Assembly (NCBI RefSeq): GCF_050589605.1
Contig: NZ_JBNGOO010000002.1
DNA length: 64,000 nucleotides
From: Granulosicoccus sp947495035
GTDB taxonomy: Bacteria; Pseudomonadota; Gammaproteobacteria; Granulosicoccales; Granulosicoccaceae
Strand: one strand, 5' to 3'
Shown: in pieces, positions 54,818-64,000 of the stretch
Layout: each line of letters opens with the position of its first letter
Position numbering within the stretch: the stretch's first letter is position 1
Position numbers and translations under genes: made by a program
Notes under the pieces: generated by a model
What the model was told of the DNA's origin: nothing
The model's database searches: none
Seen by the model: only the letters and a program-made list of their open reading frames with translations

Positions 54818-55606
54818 ATGTTGCTGGAAGTGGAGAATGTGTCACTGGGTTTCAGAGGAGTTCGTGCTCTGGACGAAGTGACGTTTTCCGTCGAAGAGGC
54901 GGAGTTGTATTCGATTATCGGACCCAACGGTGCCGGCAAGACGTCGATGCTCAATTGCATCTCCGGCCGATATACACCGGACAAGGGGTCAATACGTTTC
55001 GCGGGTACCGAGATTACCGCGCTGAAGCCCAATGCGCGACCAGAGCTGGGTATCGGCAGAACGTTCCAGAATCTGGCGCTGTTCGATCACATGAGTGTAC
55101 TGGACAACATTCTGGTGGGACGACATCACTTGCTGAAGAACAACTTTCTGGCTGGCATGGCCTACTGGCTGGGAGCGCAGAAGGAAGAACTGGAGCATCG
55201 GCGTCACGTCGAGGAAATCATTGATTTTCTCGAGATCCAACCGATCCGTAACGCCATTGCGGGAACACTGTCCTACGGGCTCAGGAAGCGTGTCGAGCTG
55301 GCCAGGGCCATTGCCTTGAAGCCAAGGCTGGTACTTCTGGATGAACCCATGGCCGGCATGAACATGGAGGAAAAGGAAGACATGGCCAGGTATGTGGTGG
55401 ATCTCAACGAGGAGATGGGCATGACCGTGATCATGATCGAACATGACATGGGCGTGGTCATGGACATTTCCAGTCGCGTGATGGTGCTGGATTTCGGCGC
55501 CAAGGTGGTGGATGGGCTGCCTGATGCCGTGATGGAGAACGAGCATGTCAAGCATGCCTATCTGGGAGCCGAGTGGCTTGATGACGAGGAGGTTCTGGCT
55601 TCATGA
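54818..55606 (+). CDS. Branched-chain amino-acid-type ABC transporter ATPase (LivG-like)
   Basis: 262 residues. Walker A is GPNGAGKTSMLN, the signature is LSYGLRKRVELARAIAL (LSYG in place of LSGG), and Walker B is VLLDEPMAGMN. The His switch is in MIEHDMGVVMDISSRV. ARPELGIGRTFQNLALFDH is characteristic of LivG. The ATG at 54818 is the first with family sequence after it. Its last bases overlap the AMP-binding gene (ATGA). The gene is divergent from the kinase operon. Confidence 0.93.
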   Translation: MLLEVENVSLGFRGVRALDEVTFSVEEAELYSIIGPNGAGKTSMLNCISGRYTPDKGSIRFAGTEITALKPNARPELGIGRTFQNLALFDHMSVLDNILVGRHHLLKNNFLAGMAYWLGAQKEELEHRRHVEEIIDFLEIQPIRNAIAGTLSYGLRKRVELARAIALKPRLVLLDEPMAGMNMEEKEDMARYVVDLNEEMGMTVIMIEHDMGVVMDISSRVMVLDFGAKVVDGLPDAVMENEHVKHAYLGAEWLDDEEVLAS

Positions 55607-57543
55607 AGCATCCGGAGAGCACGAAAAGCCTGTCACTGGATACCTTTCCCCGATTGCTGGCAGACAACGCCGCCCGCTATCCGGATGAGACAGCGCTGCG
55701 CGAGAAGCAGTATGGGATCTGGAAGAGCCAGAGCTGGTCGCAGTACAACAGCAACGTCAGGGACATTGCTCTGGGGCTGCAGGTCCTGGGTATCAAGACC
55801 GGTGAGGTGGTGGGAATCATCGGTGACAACCGTCCTGATTGGGTAGCCGCAGAGATTGCAGTACATGCCTGTCAGGCCGTCAGCCTGGGCTTGTATCGGG
55901 ACCTGATGGAAAAGGAACTGGCCTATCTGATCAACCATGCACATACCAGAATCGTCTTTGTCGAAGATGAGGAACAGGTCGACAAGTTTCTCAATCTCGA
56001 GCAGGAGTGCAGCTGCGTGGAGTACATCATCTACGAAGATCCCCGTGGTGTTCGCAAGTATGATGATCCTCGGTTGCTCTCGCTGGACAGCGTCAGGGAC
56101 ATGGGCAAGTCGCGAGACCGGGAACAAGCGGATGCCTACGATTCTCTGCTTGAAGCCGGTGATGGCGAATCGCTCGCCATCCTGTGTACCACGTCGGGTA
56201 CCACCTCTCACCCGAAACTGGTGATGCTCAATGCTCGCAGCGTCATCGAGCATTGCAAGGACTACCTGCGTGTGGACCCCAGGGATGCCGACGATGAGTA
56301 CGTGTCCACGCTGCCACTGCCCTGGATCATGGAGCAGGTGTATGCGGTTGGCATGTCCCTGATCTCCAGAATGACGGTGAACTTCGTCGAGGAAAGCGCG
56401 ACCATGTTGGCGGATCTTCGCGAGATCGGCCCGACCTTCGTCCTGTTCCCGCCAAGGCTGTGGGAAGAACTGGTTGCCACCGTACGGGCAAGAATGATGG
56501 ATGCCAGCTGGGTCAAACGCACACTACATGATCAGTTTCTGGATATGGGGCTGAAGGGCTATGACAATGACCAGCCATCGATGCTGGCCGAGTGGGGCTT
56601 GTTCAAGGCGCTCAAGGATCGACTGGGTTTGTCGAATGTGCGCTCTGCCGCTACCGGTGGAGCCGCTCTGGGGCCGGATACCTTCAAGTTCTTTCTGGCC
56701 ATGGGCGTCCCGCTGCGTCAGTTGTACGGTCAGACCGAATTGCTGGGGGCGTATACCATTCATGGTAGCAATGACGTCGACTTCGATACGGTAGGTGTAC
56801 CTTTCTGCGGTGATATCCAGGTACGCATCGATCAGGCAGACGCAGAAGGCATCGGCGAGATCGTCACACGGCACGACAACATGTTCCTTGGATATTACAA
56901 GGATGAGGCAGCCAGTCAGGAAGACATGCGCGACGGCTGGATGCACACGGGTGATGCCGGCTATTACAACGCTGCAGGGCATCTGGTTGTCATCGACCGC
57001 ATATCGGATCTGGCCACCATGAACAGTGGCTTGCGCTATTCGCCTCAATTCATCGAGAACAAGCTCAAGTTCTGTCCCTATATCGGTGAGGCCGTGGTAC
57101 TGGGTGCCGAGCGCGACTACCTGACGGCCATGATCTGCATCCGATATCCAATCCTGTCCAAATGGGCTGAGAAGCAACGCATTTCCTTTACCACCTATAC
57201 GGATCTGTCGTCGCGTCCCGAGGCCTACGCGCTGATTGCCGAGCAGATCGCACGCATCAACGAGACATTGCCAGAGGCCCAGCGGCTGCGCCGGTTCGTT
57301 CTGTTGTACAAGGAACTGGATGCCGATGATGGGGAGCTGACCCGTACGCGAAAGGTACGGAGAAAGGTTGTCAATCAGAAGTATGAAGACATCATCTCCG
57401 CCATCTACAGCGACGCACCATCCATCGACGTGGATACGATGATCACGTTCCAGGACGGTACTCAGCAGAGAATCCAGACATCGATCGTGGTGCATGAGCT
57501 GGGCGAACACAGGATTGCGGAAGCCCGGGAGGCCTTGTCATGA
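55603..57543 (+). CDS. AMP-binding acyl-CoA ligase (long-chain-type), inside Liv ABC operon
   Basis: 646 residues, the size of long-chain acyl-CoA synthetases. The ATP loop reads LCTTSGTTSHPKLVML; most family members read TSGTTGxPKG, so two glycines are changed. Other motifs are normal: LYGQTELLGAYTIH, GWMHTGDAGYYNAAGHLVVI (with the catalytic Asp) and the linker to the C-terminal domain. It should form an acyl-AMP and then an acyl-CoA from a carboxylic acid. It is overlapped on both sides by transporter genes (four bases each), so uptake and activation are coupled. The acid is unknown; a branched-chain or longer acid is plausible. Confidence 0.85.
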   Translation: MKHPESTKSLSLDTFPRLLADNAARYPDETALREKQYGIWKSQSWSQYNSNVRDIALGLQVLGIKTGEVVGIIGDNRPDWVAAEIAVHACQAVSLGLYRDLMEKELAYLINHAHTRIVFVEDEEQVDKFLNLEQECSCVEYIIYEDPRGVRKYDDPRLLSLDSVRDMGKSRDREQADAYDSLLEAGDGESLAILCTTSGTTSHPKLVMLNARSVIEHCKDYLRVDPRDADDEYVSTLPLPWIMEQVYAVGMSLISRMTVNFVEESATMLADLREIGPTFVLFPPRLWEELVATVRARMMDASWVKRTLHDQFLDMGLKGYDNDQPSMLAEWGLFKALKDRLGLSNVRSAATGGAALGPDTFKFFLAMGVPLRQLYGQTELLGAYTIHGSNDVDFDTVGVPFCGDIQVRIDQADAEGIGEIVTRHDNMFLGYYKDEAASQEDMRDGWMHTGDAGYYNAAGHLVVIDRISDLATMNSGLRYSPQFIENKLKFCPYIGEAVVLGAERDYLTAMICIRYPILSKWAEKQRISFTTYTDLSSRPEAYALIAEQIARINETLPEAQRLRRFVLLYKELDADDGELTRTRKVRRKVVNQKYEDIISAIYSDAPSIDVDTMITFQDGTQQRIQTSIVVHELGEHRIAEAREALS

Positions 57544-58433
57544 ATACATCTTTGTTGCTCCAGTTGCTGGCCAATGGTGTGATTGTCGGCATGCTGTATG
57601 GCGTGGTGGCCATGTGCTTCGTGCTGATCTACAAGTCGACGCAGGTAGTCAACTTTGCACAGGGTGAATTTCTGGTACTGGGAGCCTGGGTCTGTCTTTC
57701 GCTGGTCACGAACATGGGGTTGCCATTCTGGCTGGCCTTCGTATTCACCATGGTGTTCATGATGATCTTCGGTATCGTCATACAGATGGTCGTACTACGA
57801 CCCCTGATCGGTGAGCCCATCATCTCGATCATCATGGTTACCATCGGCCTGTCCATATTCATGCAGGCAGGCATGAACTGGATCTTCGGCAACAATGCTG
57901 CGTCGTTTCCGAAGATCTTCGACACCGAGGTCGTGAGTCTGGGGAAATTCAATGTGGAAATGGCCTATCTGCTGAGCCTGATGCTCTCGATGGTCATCAT
58001 GCTCATTTTCTATCTGTTCTTCAGATATTCACGTCATGGTCTGGCAATGCGTGCCACCGCCTCTGATCAACAGGCGGCACAGAGTCTGGGTGTTTCGGTC
58101 AAGCAGGTTTTTGCCATGTCCTGGGCCATATCAGCTGTTGTCTCCGGAGTCGCAGGCATCATCATCGGTATCGTCAACTCGGTATCCAACTCACTGGCCT
58201 TCATCGGCATCAAGGTGTTTCCCGCGGTCATCGTCGGTGGCCTCGATTCGATCATTGGTGCAGTGGTAGGCGGCATTCTGATCGGAGTGCTGGAGAATCT
58301 TGCCGAATATGTTGATGGTCAGTTTCTGCATATCGGCAATCTGTATACGGTGGCCCCATTCTATGTCCTGATCATCATTCTCATGATCAAACCCTATGGC
58401 CTGTTTGGTACCCGTGACATCGAGCGCATCTGA
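57540..58433 (+). CDS. Branched-chain amino-acid-type ABC transporter permease (LivH-like)
   Basis: 297 residues, eight helices. LLANGVIVGMLYGVVAMCFV and YKSTQVVNFAQGEFLVLGAW are LivH signatures; the cytoplasmic loop is QQAAQSLGVSVKQVFAMSWA and the end FPAVIVGGLDSIIGAVVGG is typical. It overlaps the AMP-ligase gene by four bases. A 100-base gap separates it from the LivM-like gene, with no feature that I can see. Confidence 0.94.
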   Translation: MNTSLLLQLLANGVIVGMLYGVVAMCFVLIYKSTQVVNFAQGEFLVLGAWVCLSLVTNMGLPFWLAFVFTMVFMMIFGIVIQMVVLRPLIGEPIISIIMVTIGLSIFMQAGMNWIFGNNAASFPKIFDTEVVSLGKFNVEMAYLLSLMLSMVIMLIFYLFFRYSRHGLAMRATASDQQAAQSLGVSVKQVFAMSWAISAVVSGVAGIIIGIVNSVSNSLAFIGIKVFPAVIVGGLDSIIGAVVGGILIGVLENLAEYVDGQFLHIGNLYTVAPFYVLIIILMIKPYGLFGTRDIERI

Positions 58434-58533
58434 TGAATCACGAACAGAGCGTCAAGACATGCCTTCCACGGATGCCGGGTCGGCATCGGGACTGGCCACA
58501 ACACAGCAGCGGAAATCATGAGGCGGAGCAGAC

Positions 58534-59607
58534 ATGAGTACATCATCATTGAGACCTTGCGGTGATTTCAGAACCAGCTACAAGCAGGATCAATTTCTGC
58601 TGCTGACTCGCCGTATCGGCTGGGCTGCGGCAGCGGGTTTCGTGCTACTGCTGGCAGCACCCGTGTTTCTGGATGTCTATCTGATCAGCTTGCTGATACT
58701 GATCGGAATCTATGGTATCGCAGCGCTGGGTCTGAACATCGTGGTGGGTATGACAGGACAGATCAGTCTGGGTCACGCCGCGTTCTTCGGTTTCGGGGCG
58801 TTCGCTTCAGCCTGGATCAACGGAACGACCGGCATACCGGTGTTTCTGTGCATACCCCTGGCCGGTCTTCTGACAACTGCTGCAGGCTTGCTGTTCGGTC
58901 TGCCGGCGGCACGTATCAAGGGATTGTATCTGGCCATGGCGACGCTGGCCGCCCAGTTCATTCTCGAGGATTTCTTCGCGCGTGCCAGCTGGTTCACCGG
59001 TGGTTCGTCGGGTTCTCTGGCCGAGACGGTCAATCTGTTCGGCTTCCTGCTGGATACGGATGAGCGTTACTACTATCTGGTGCTCTTCTGGGTCATTGTC
59101 TCCTATGTCGCCGCTGCCAATCTGAAGCGCACTCGCGATGGTCGTGCCTTGATTGCAGTAAGAGATCATTATCTGTCCGCCGAGATAATGGGGATCAATC
59201 TGACTCGCTACCGTGTTCTTGCCTTCGGCATCTCGTCGTTCTTCGCAGGTCTCGGCGGAGCGCTGTTCGGTCACTATCTGGGCTTCGTGTCTGCAGAAGG
59301 TTTTACCATTCTGCTGTCCATACAGTTCCTGGCCATGATCATCATCGGTGGATTGGGTTCCGTGCCAGGTACCTTGCTGGGTACAGCCTTCATCGTTCTG
59401 CTGCCGCAAGTGATGGAAAGCCTCACATCCGGATTGATCGCTGCATTCCCCGGTGCCTTGTCCGGACTGGCATCGGGACAGGCCTATATCAAGGAGATGT
59501 CCATTGGTGCGGCCATCATTCTGTTTCTGATCTTCGAGCCGGATGGTCTGGCGCATCGCGTGGGGCAGATTCGAAAATCCATCAAGCTCTATCCGTTCAG
59601 CTACTGA
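58534..59607 (+). CDS. Branched-chain amino-acid-type ABC transporter permease (LivM-like)
   Basis: 357 residues, about ten helices. ILIGIYGIAALGLNIVVGMT followed by GQISLGHAAFFGFGAFASA is the LivM signature. The cytoplasmic loop is VRDHYLSAEIMGINLTRYRV, and MIIIGGLGSVPGTLLGTAFI closes the core. It pairs with the LivH-like protein. The N-terminal 25 residues are polar and not typical of LivM, so an internal start is possible. Confidence 0.93.
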   Translation: MSTSSLRPCGDFRTSYKQDQFLLLTRRIGWAAAAGFVLLLAAPVFLDVYLISLLILIGIYGIAALGLNIVVGMTGQISLGHAAFFGFGAFASAWINGTTGIPVFLCIPLAGLLTTAAGLLFGLPAARIKGLYLAMATLAAQFILEDFFARASWFTGGSSGSLAETVNLFGFLLDTDERYYYLVLFWVIVSYVAAANLKRTRDGRALIAVRDHYLSAEIMGINLTRYRVLAFGISSFFAGLGGALFGHYLGFVSAEGFTILLSIQFLAMIIIGGLGSVPGTLLGTAFIVLLPQVMESLTSGLIAAFPGALSGLASGQAYIKEMSIGAAIILFLIFEPDGLAHRVGQIRKSIKLYPFSY

Positions 59608-59684
59608 CCATTTCTGCACAGAAGCGTGGCATCACCACAGTATGCCAACCGTTGTTCTGTAGTACCTACCTGGAGAAAAAGAGA

Positions 59685-60923
59685 ATGCGACACAAGCTTA
59701 CAAGCCGCTTGGCAGGATTGACAATACTGATTGCGAGCACGTCAACGCTACAGGCACAGGATAGTGTCTTTGTCGGCAATCTGATCGATTACACCGGGCC
59801 TACGGCATTCGTCGGCAAGAACTATGGGCCGGGTATCAAGGATGCGGTGGACTGGATCAATGCCAACGGTGGCATATCCGGCACGCAGATCGAAATGGAA
59901 CAGGTGGACTATGCCTACAAGGTACCCGAGGCCATTGCCACCTACAAGCGCTGGAAGTCGCGCAAGAAGATGATTGCCCTGCAAGGCTGGGGTACCGGTG
60001 ATACGGAAGCGTTGATCTCCTTCGTTGCCAAGGACAGGATACCGGTATGGTCGGCTTCCTATTCCGGGCATCTGACTGACCCAACGGGCAGAAACAGCGA
60101 GACGGAAAAGCCGGCACCGTACAACTTCTTCTATGGCCCCAGCTATTCGGATGCCTGTCGGGCGATGGCGCAGTGGGCAGCAGATGATGCCCGTACAGAG
60201 GGTATCGAGTCGCCAGGTTTCGTGTATCTGGGCGATAACCACCCGTACCCGAATGCGCCCAAGGAGGCTTGTTCCGAGTATGCCGCCGAGTTGGGCATGA
60301 ACGTTCTCAATCCCATTGTGGTGCCCATGAAGCCGGGTGACTTCAAGGCGCAGTGTCTGACGATCAAGGATTCGGGCGCCCATTATGCCTATATCGGGAA
60401 TCTGGGAGGCTCGGTTGTGTCGTTGCTGAAATCATGCCGGACAGTGGGTACTGAGGTGAAGTACATGGCCAACATCTGGGGAGGCGACTACAGAACCATC
60501 GAGGCGGCAGAGGCGGTGGATTATGTCTTCCCTACAGCCTCTCCGTTCTGGGAATCGGATGCGCCCGGAATGGAAATGGTCAGGCAGATTCATGAGCACG
60601 GTAGTTTCGACAAATCCGAGAAACCGACTCATCACTACATTCGCGCAGTGTGTAGCGTGTTCTACATGAAAGAGGCGATGGAGTGGGCCAAGGAGAATGG
60701 TGGTCTGACGGGCGAGAATATCAAGCAGGGCATGTATGCCAGGAAGGACTGGGTGCCTGCTGGATTGGAGGGGGTCTGCCTGCCTTCCAACTGGAGTGAA
60801 ACCGATCACCGGGGAACCACGACGGTATCGATCAATATGGGAACCGCGGTTGATGGCAAAGCGGTCATCAAGAAGATTGCCGATGTGAGTCTGCCGCAGC
60901 GTGATGACTGGATCGGCTATTAG
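59685..60923 (+). CDS. Branched-chain amino-acid-type ABC transporter binding protein
   Basis: 412 residues. The signal (RLAGLTILIASTSTLQAQDS, cut after LQA) leads into a Leu/Ile/Val-type periplasmic binding fold: VGNLIDYTGPTAFVGKNYGP, WINANGGISGTQIEMEQVDY, and YIGNLGGSVVSLLKSCRTVG. Four cysteines in the middle suggest a disulfide. The gene lies 78 bases after the LivM-like gene. In this kind of cluster the ligand is often not an amino acid but an aromatic, fatty or other organic acid; here it is unknown. Confidence 0.91.
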   Translation: MRHKLTSRLAGLTILIASTSTLQAQDSVFVGNLIDYTGPTAFVGKNYGPGIKDAVDWINANGGISGTQIEMEQVDYAYKVPEAIATYKRWKSRKKMIALQGWGTGDTEALISFVAKDRIPVWSASYSGHLTDPTGRNSETEKPAPYNFFYGPSYSDACRAMAQWAADDARTEGIESPGFVYLGDNHPYPNAPKEACSEYAAELGMNVLNPIVVPMKPGDFKAQCLTIKDSGAHYAYIGNLGGSVVSLLKSCRTVGTEVKYMANIWGGDYRTIEAAEAVDYVFPTASPFWESDAPGMEMVRQIHEHGSFDKSEKPTHHYIRAVCSVFYMKEAMEWAKENGGLTGENIKQGMYARKDWVPAGLEGVCLPSNWSETDHRGTTTVSINMGTAVDGKAVIKKIADVSLPQRDDWIGY

Positions 60924-61008
60924 TCTGACCGTGATTCGGTAGTTTCAAATACTGTGCAACGAACCCGTTGGCTCGTTGCACATCGATCCCTGATGTGATG
61001 GAAGCAGC

Positions 61009-61842
61009 ATGCAACAGCAAGAGAAGCAGCAGTCGAGCATGAGCAATACCGGCAGTGACCTACTGCTGGAAATCGACAATATCGAAGTGGTGTACAACGA
61101 GTACGTATTGGTGCTGCGAGGCTTGAGTCTGGCGGTGGAACGCGGTTCGATCACCGCTCTATTGGGGGCCAATGGTGCGGGCAAGTCCACAACCTTGAAA
61201 GCCATCAGTGGCCTGTTGCATTCAGAGAACGGCGAGATCACTCGTGGCTCGATACGCTTTGATGGGCAGACAATCAGTCGCCAGCCACCCGAGGCGATGG
61301 TAAGAAGTGGCGTATTTCAGGTGATGGAGGGGCGCCGCATCATTCAGGACATGACGGTCATCGAGAACCTGCGTCTCGGCGCTTTTTCTCGCAAGGATGC
61401 GAGGATCAAACCGGATATGGATCTGGTATTCGACTACTTCCCGAGGTTGAAGGAGCGGACCGGCCTGGCGGGCTATCTCTCGGGAGGGGAGCAACAGATG
61501 CTGGCCATTGGTCGTGCCATGATGGCGCGACCGAAACTCATTCTTCTGGATGAGCCGTCCATGGGTTTGTCTCCGCTACTGGTCAAGGAGGTATTCAGCA
61601 TCATCCGGAAACTGAATCGAGAGTTCGGGGTCACCATTCTTCTGGTCGAGCAGAATGCAGCCATGGCACTTCATTGCGCGAAACATGGCTACATCATGGA
61701 GAACGGCAAGATCGTGCTCGACGGTAGCAGTGACGAGCTGAAGAACAATGAAGATATCAAGGAATTCTACCTTGGTGGCGGCGGTGACAGAAAGAGTTTC
61801 AAGAACATCAAGTCGTTCAAGCGACGCAAGCGATGGTTGTAG
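61009..61842 (+). CDS. Branched-chain amino-acid-type ABC transporter ATPase (LivF-like)
   Basis: 277 residues. Walker A is GANGAGKSTTLK, signature YLSGGEQQMLAIGRAM, Walker B LILLDEPSMGLSP, switch region LLVEQNAAMAL. FQVMEGRRIIQDMTVIENLR is characteristic of LivF. A short Gln-rich leader precedes the domain; ATG 61039 is an alternative start. The C-terminus is lysine-rich (KNIKSFKRRKRW). The PaaK-like gene starts at the next base. Confidence 0.94.
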   Translation: MQQQEKQQSSMSNTGSDLLLEIDNIEVVYNEYVLVLRGLSLAVERGSITALLGANGAGKSTTLKAISGLLHSENGEITRGSIRFDGQTISRQPPEAMVRSGVFQVMEGRRIIQDMTVIENLRLGAFSRKDARIKPDMDLVFDYFPRLKERTGLAGYLSGGEQQMLAIGRAMMARPKLILLDEPSMGLSPLLVKEVFSIIRKLNREFGVTILLVEQNAAMALHCAKHGYIMENGKIVLDGSSDELKNNEDIKEFYLGGGGDRKSFKNIKSFKRRKRWL

Positions 61843-63129
61843 ATGATGACTGACAATAGAGAGACCTTGCTCACCCAGCAGGGGGTGCATCCCGAGATGG
61901 CCGGTATGGTCGATCATGAATACAGTACGATCGGCGAACGAGAGACTGATCAGGCGTCTCGACTTCGAGACATGTTGCAACTGGCCTGTGAGCAGCCGTA
62001 TTACAAACAGGCCTATGCCAATCGTTCGGTCGAATCGATTCGGGAGGTAGCGGATCTGAAGGAATTGCCAGTGTTGCGCAAGCAGGATCTGGTCGACATA
62101 CAGGCCAGCAGCCCCCCATTCGGGGGCTTGCTCGCCGGGAATGCCAGGCCGGATTACCTGTTTGTTTCACCGGGTCCCATTCATGAGCCCGGTTTCATGA
62201 AAGCCGATTTCTGGAGAACTCAAAGGGCACTGCGAGCAGCAGGGTTTCAGTCGGGGGACATCGTGCACAACACGTTTTCCTACCATCTGACACCAGGCGC
62301 CTGGATACTCGACGCCGGAGCCAGGGCATTGGACTGCGCCGTCATTCCGGCGGGCAATGCCTCGCTGGATCTGCACGTGACCACCGTTTTTCAGTATGGA
62401 GCCACGGCCTATGTCGGGACACCGGATTTCCTGAAAACACTGATCGAGGCCTGCTTGCTGGCCGATCGAGGACCGCTGCCGCTGACCAAGGCGGTGGTCA
62501 GTGGTGGCGTCTTGACATCGGGACTGCGCCGATTCTTTCGGGACAGTGGTCTGCAGGTGTTGCAGTTCTACGCCACGGCTGAACTGGGGCTCATTGCCTA
62601 CGAAACCGAACCCGATGGGAAGATGCTCGTGGATCAGGATGTCATCGTGGAAATCGTGGAGCCCGGCACCGGCAGTCCGGTATCCGCGGGTGAGGTGGGG
62701 GAGGTTGTGGTGACCACGCTGCGAGAGGATTACCCTCTGGTTCGGTTTGGTACCGGGGATCTGTCTGCTTTCGTCGAACTTCCTGAGAGGAACGCTCATG
62801 CCGGGCCTGTATTGGCCGGTTGGCTGGGACGTGCTGACGAAGCGAGCAAGGTGCGAGGCATGTTTGTCAGGCCGGGACAGATCATGAAGTTGTGCGAACG
62901 GATAAAGGGTTTGAAGAGAGCCCGGTTGATCATCTCCAGAGCCAATGAAAAGGATGATGTCATTCTTTTCTGCGAATACAGTGATGACTATATCGGTCGC
63001 GACACGGCGGAGGAGAACCAGATGATCAGGGACGTGTTCAGGGAGTTATGCCATCTCAATACCAGTGTCTCGATCGTCGAGCCGGGTACCTTGAGCGACG
63101 ATGGCAAGCTGATCGTCGATATGCGCTGA
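61843..63129 (+). CDS. Phenylacetate-CoA ligase-like AMP-binding protein
   Basis: 428 residues, the size and order of PaaK-type ligases. DMLQLACEQPYYKQAYANRS and LPVLRKQDLVDIQASSPPFG match the N-terminus. Where PaaK has SSGTTGxPT, this protein has FVSPGPIHEPGF, so the usual ATP loop is replaced. The aromatic-acid pocket region (QFYATAELGLIAYE) and the adenylate part (LVRFGTGDLSAF, RADEASKVRGMFV) remain. It may still adenylate an acid with a different loop, or act otherwise. It is the last gene of the transporter operon that I can assign. Confidence 0.8.
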   Translation: MMTDNRETLLTQQGVHPEMAGMVDHEYSTIGERETDQASRLRDMLQLACEQPYYKQAYANRSVESIREVADLKELPVLRKQDLVDIQASSPPFGGLLAGNARPDYLFVSPGPIHEPGFMKADFWRTQRALRAAGFQSGDIVHNTFSYHLTPGAWILDAGARALDCAVIPAGNASLDLHVTTVFQYGATAYVGTPDFLKTLIEACLLADRGPLPLTKAVVSGGVLTSGLRRFFRDSGLQVLQFYATAELGLIAYETEPDGKMLVDQDVIVEIVEPGTGSPVSAGEVGEVVVTTLREDYPLVRFGTGDLSAFVELPERNAHAGPVLAGWLGRADEASKVRGMFVRPGQIMKLCERIKGLKRARLIISRANEKDDVILFCEYSDDYIGRDTAEENQMIRDVFRELCHLNTSVSIVEPGTLSDDGKLIVDMR

Positions 63130-63250
63130 GAGGCAGCAAGGTCTGAATCCATCAGGCAACAGCAGGCGGAAGTGCAGTGTGGGTGCACCGCTGGCAGCCT
63201 GGCCCCCCACGGACAGCGTCACCGGTTGACGCAATCGAGGAACAGAAAAG

Positions 63251-64000
63251 ATGTTCAATGAGACCATGAACTTTGACCTGGGCGAGGATATAGCCGCCTT
63301 GCAATCGATGGTGCATCGCTTTGCGCAGGAAGAGATTGCACCACGCGCTGCGCAGATTGACGCCAGCAACGAGTTTCCGATGGATTTATGGAAGAAGATG
63401 GGAGACATCGGCTTGCATGGCATTACCGTTCCGGAGCAATACGGTGGATCTGCCATGGGGTATCTGGCACACACCATTGCTCTGGAGGAGATCAGCCGAG
63501 CCAGTGCATCGGTAGGACTGAGTTACGGGGCACATTCGAATCTGTGCATCAACCAGATAAACCGCTGGGGCAATGATGAACAGAAGGCTCGCTATATCCC
63601 CAGACTGCTCAGTGGCGAGTACATCGGCGCACTGGCCATGTCCGAGGCGGCATCCGGCTCTGATGTCGTGTCCATGAAACTCAGGGCAGACCGGGGTACC
63701 GATGGTTATGTGCTCAATGGCAACAAGATGTGGATCACCAATGGGCCTGATGCATCCACCCTTGTCGTGTATGCCAAGACTGATCCGGAGGCTGGACCCC
63801 GAGGTATCACTGCCTTCCTGATCGAACAGGACATGCCGGGTTTTTCCACGTCACGCAAACTGGACAAGCTGGGCATGCGCGGTTCGAATACCTGTGAGCT
63901 GGTGTTCGAGGATGTACGGGTGCCTTTCGAGAATGTGCTGGGCGAAGAGGGTCGCGGCGTCAATGTGCTGATGTCGGGTCTGGATTACGAACGTGTCGTG
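63251..64000 (+). CDS. Isovaleryl-CoA dehydrogenase (3' end outside window)
   Basis: The first 250 residues of an acyl-CoA dehydrogenase. VHRFAQEEIAPRAAQIDASN, EISRASASVGLSYGAHSNLC, ALAMSEAASGSDVVSMKLRA and LNGNKMWITNGPDA are present; GLSYGAHSNLCINQI is the isovaleryl-CoA subgroup mark. It oxidises isovaleryl-CoA to 3-methylcrotonyl-CoA in leucine degradation, using FAD. The catalytic glutamate lies beyond the window. The gene starts at ATG 63251, 121 bases after the ligase gene. Downstream leucine-pathway genes would be expected. Confidence 0.88.
   Translation, partial: MFNETMNFDLGEDIAALQSMVHRFAQEEIAPRAAQIDASNEFPMDLWKKMGDIGLHGITVPEQYGGSAMGYLAHTIALEEISRASASVGLSYGAHSNLCINQINRWGNDEQKARYIPRLLSGEYIGALAMSEAASGSDVVSMKLRADRGTDGYVLNGNKMWITNGPDASTLVVYAKTDPEAGPRGITAFLIEQDMPGFSTSRKLDKLGMRGSNTCELVFEDVRVPFENVLGEEGRGVNVLMSGLDYERVV

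Overview
The window looks like a piece of chromosome from a free-living, aerobic, marine-type gammaproteobacterium. This is an inference from gene content: a bo3-type quinol oxidase, TRAP and ABC import of small organic acids and sugars, catabolism of an algal-type sulfonate, and a PanG-PanB-PanC pantothenate cluster of the kind described in Francisella. It may be a Granulosicoccus-like lineage, but the sequence alone does not prove that. Coding density is high, and I see no rRNA, tRNA, CRISPR array, insertion sequence or prophage.

Layout. 1-5.4 kb: the 3' part of a FecR-TPR-outer-membrane-barrel protein, a Crp/Fnr regulator, a DUF3592 membrane protein and an Asp/Glu racemase-family enzyme. 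5.6-9 kb: panG-like, panB and panC, then a GNAT acetyltransferase and an exported protein on the other strand. 9.2-15.7 kb: an MHS-type transporter and cyoABCD with a SURF1 assembly gene. 15.7-20.4 kb: a putative Fur-controlled group made of a delta-60-repeat lipoprotein, an imelysin and an HTTM membrane protein. 20.4-26.2 kb (minus strand): a sugar ABC transporter of the ribose type with an SMP-30/gluconolactonase. 26.5-28.8 kb: an unknown protein, a SpoT-type HD hydrolase and a LacI regulator.

28.9-37.9 kb is the most coherent pathway. A LacI-type operator sits inside a promoter, followed by a small membrane protein, a complete TRAP transporter, a HisD-family dehydrogenase (HpsN-like), both subunits of sulfopyruvate decarboxylase (ComD/ComE-like), an FMN-dependent 2-hydroxyacid dehydrogenase, an SDR and a zinc alcohol dehydrogenase. 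This fits uptake of 2,3-dihydroxypropane-1-sulfonate (DHPS) and its conversion through sulfolactate and sulfopyruvate to sulfoacetaldehyde. The desulfonating enzyme (Xsc) is not in the window. 38-47.6 kb: a flavin reductase and GntR regulator diverge from a five-component dipeptide-type ABC transporter that encloses two amidohydrolases, one without the usual HxH metal motif.

47.7-51.8 kb: two LysR regulators, a DUF1127 protein with a small partner, a cytochrome c' and a lipoprotein. A nine-copy CTGC repeat lies between the second LysR gene and the cytochrome gene. 51.8-54.6 kb: an OmpR-type response regulator and a hybrid histidine kinase. 54.8-64 kb: a Liv-type ABC transporter whose genes are interleaved with two unusual AMP-binding acyl-CoA ligases, followed by the start of an isovaleryl-CoA dehydrogenase cut by the window edge.
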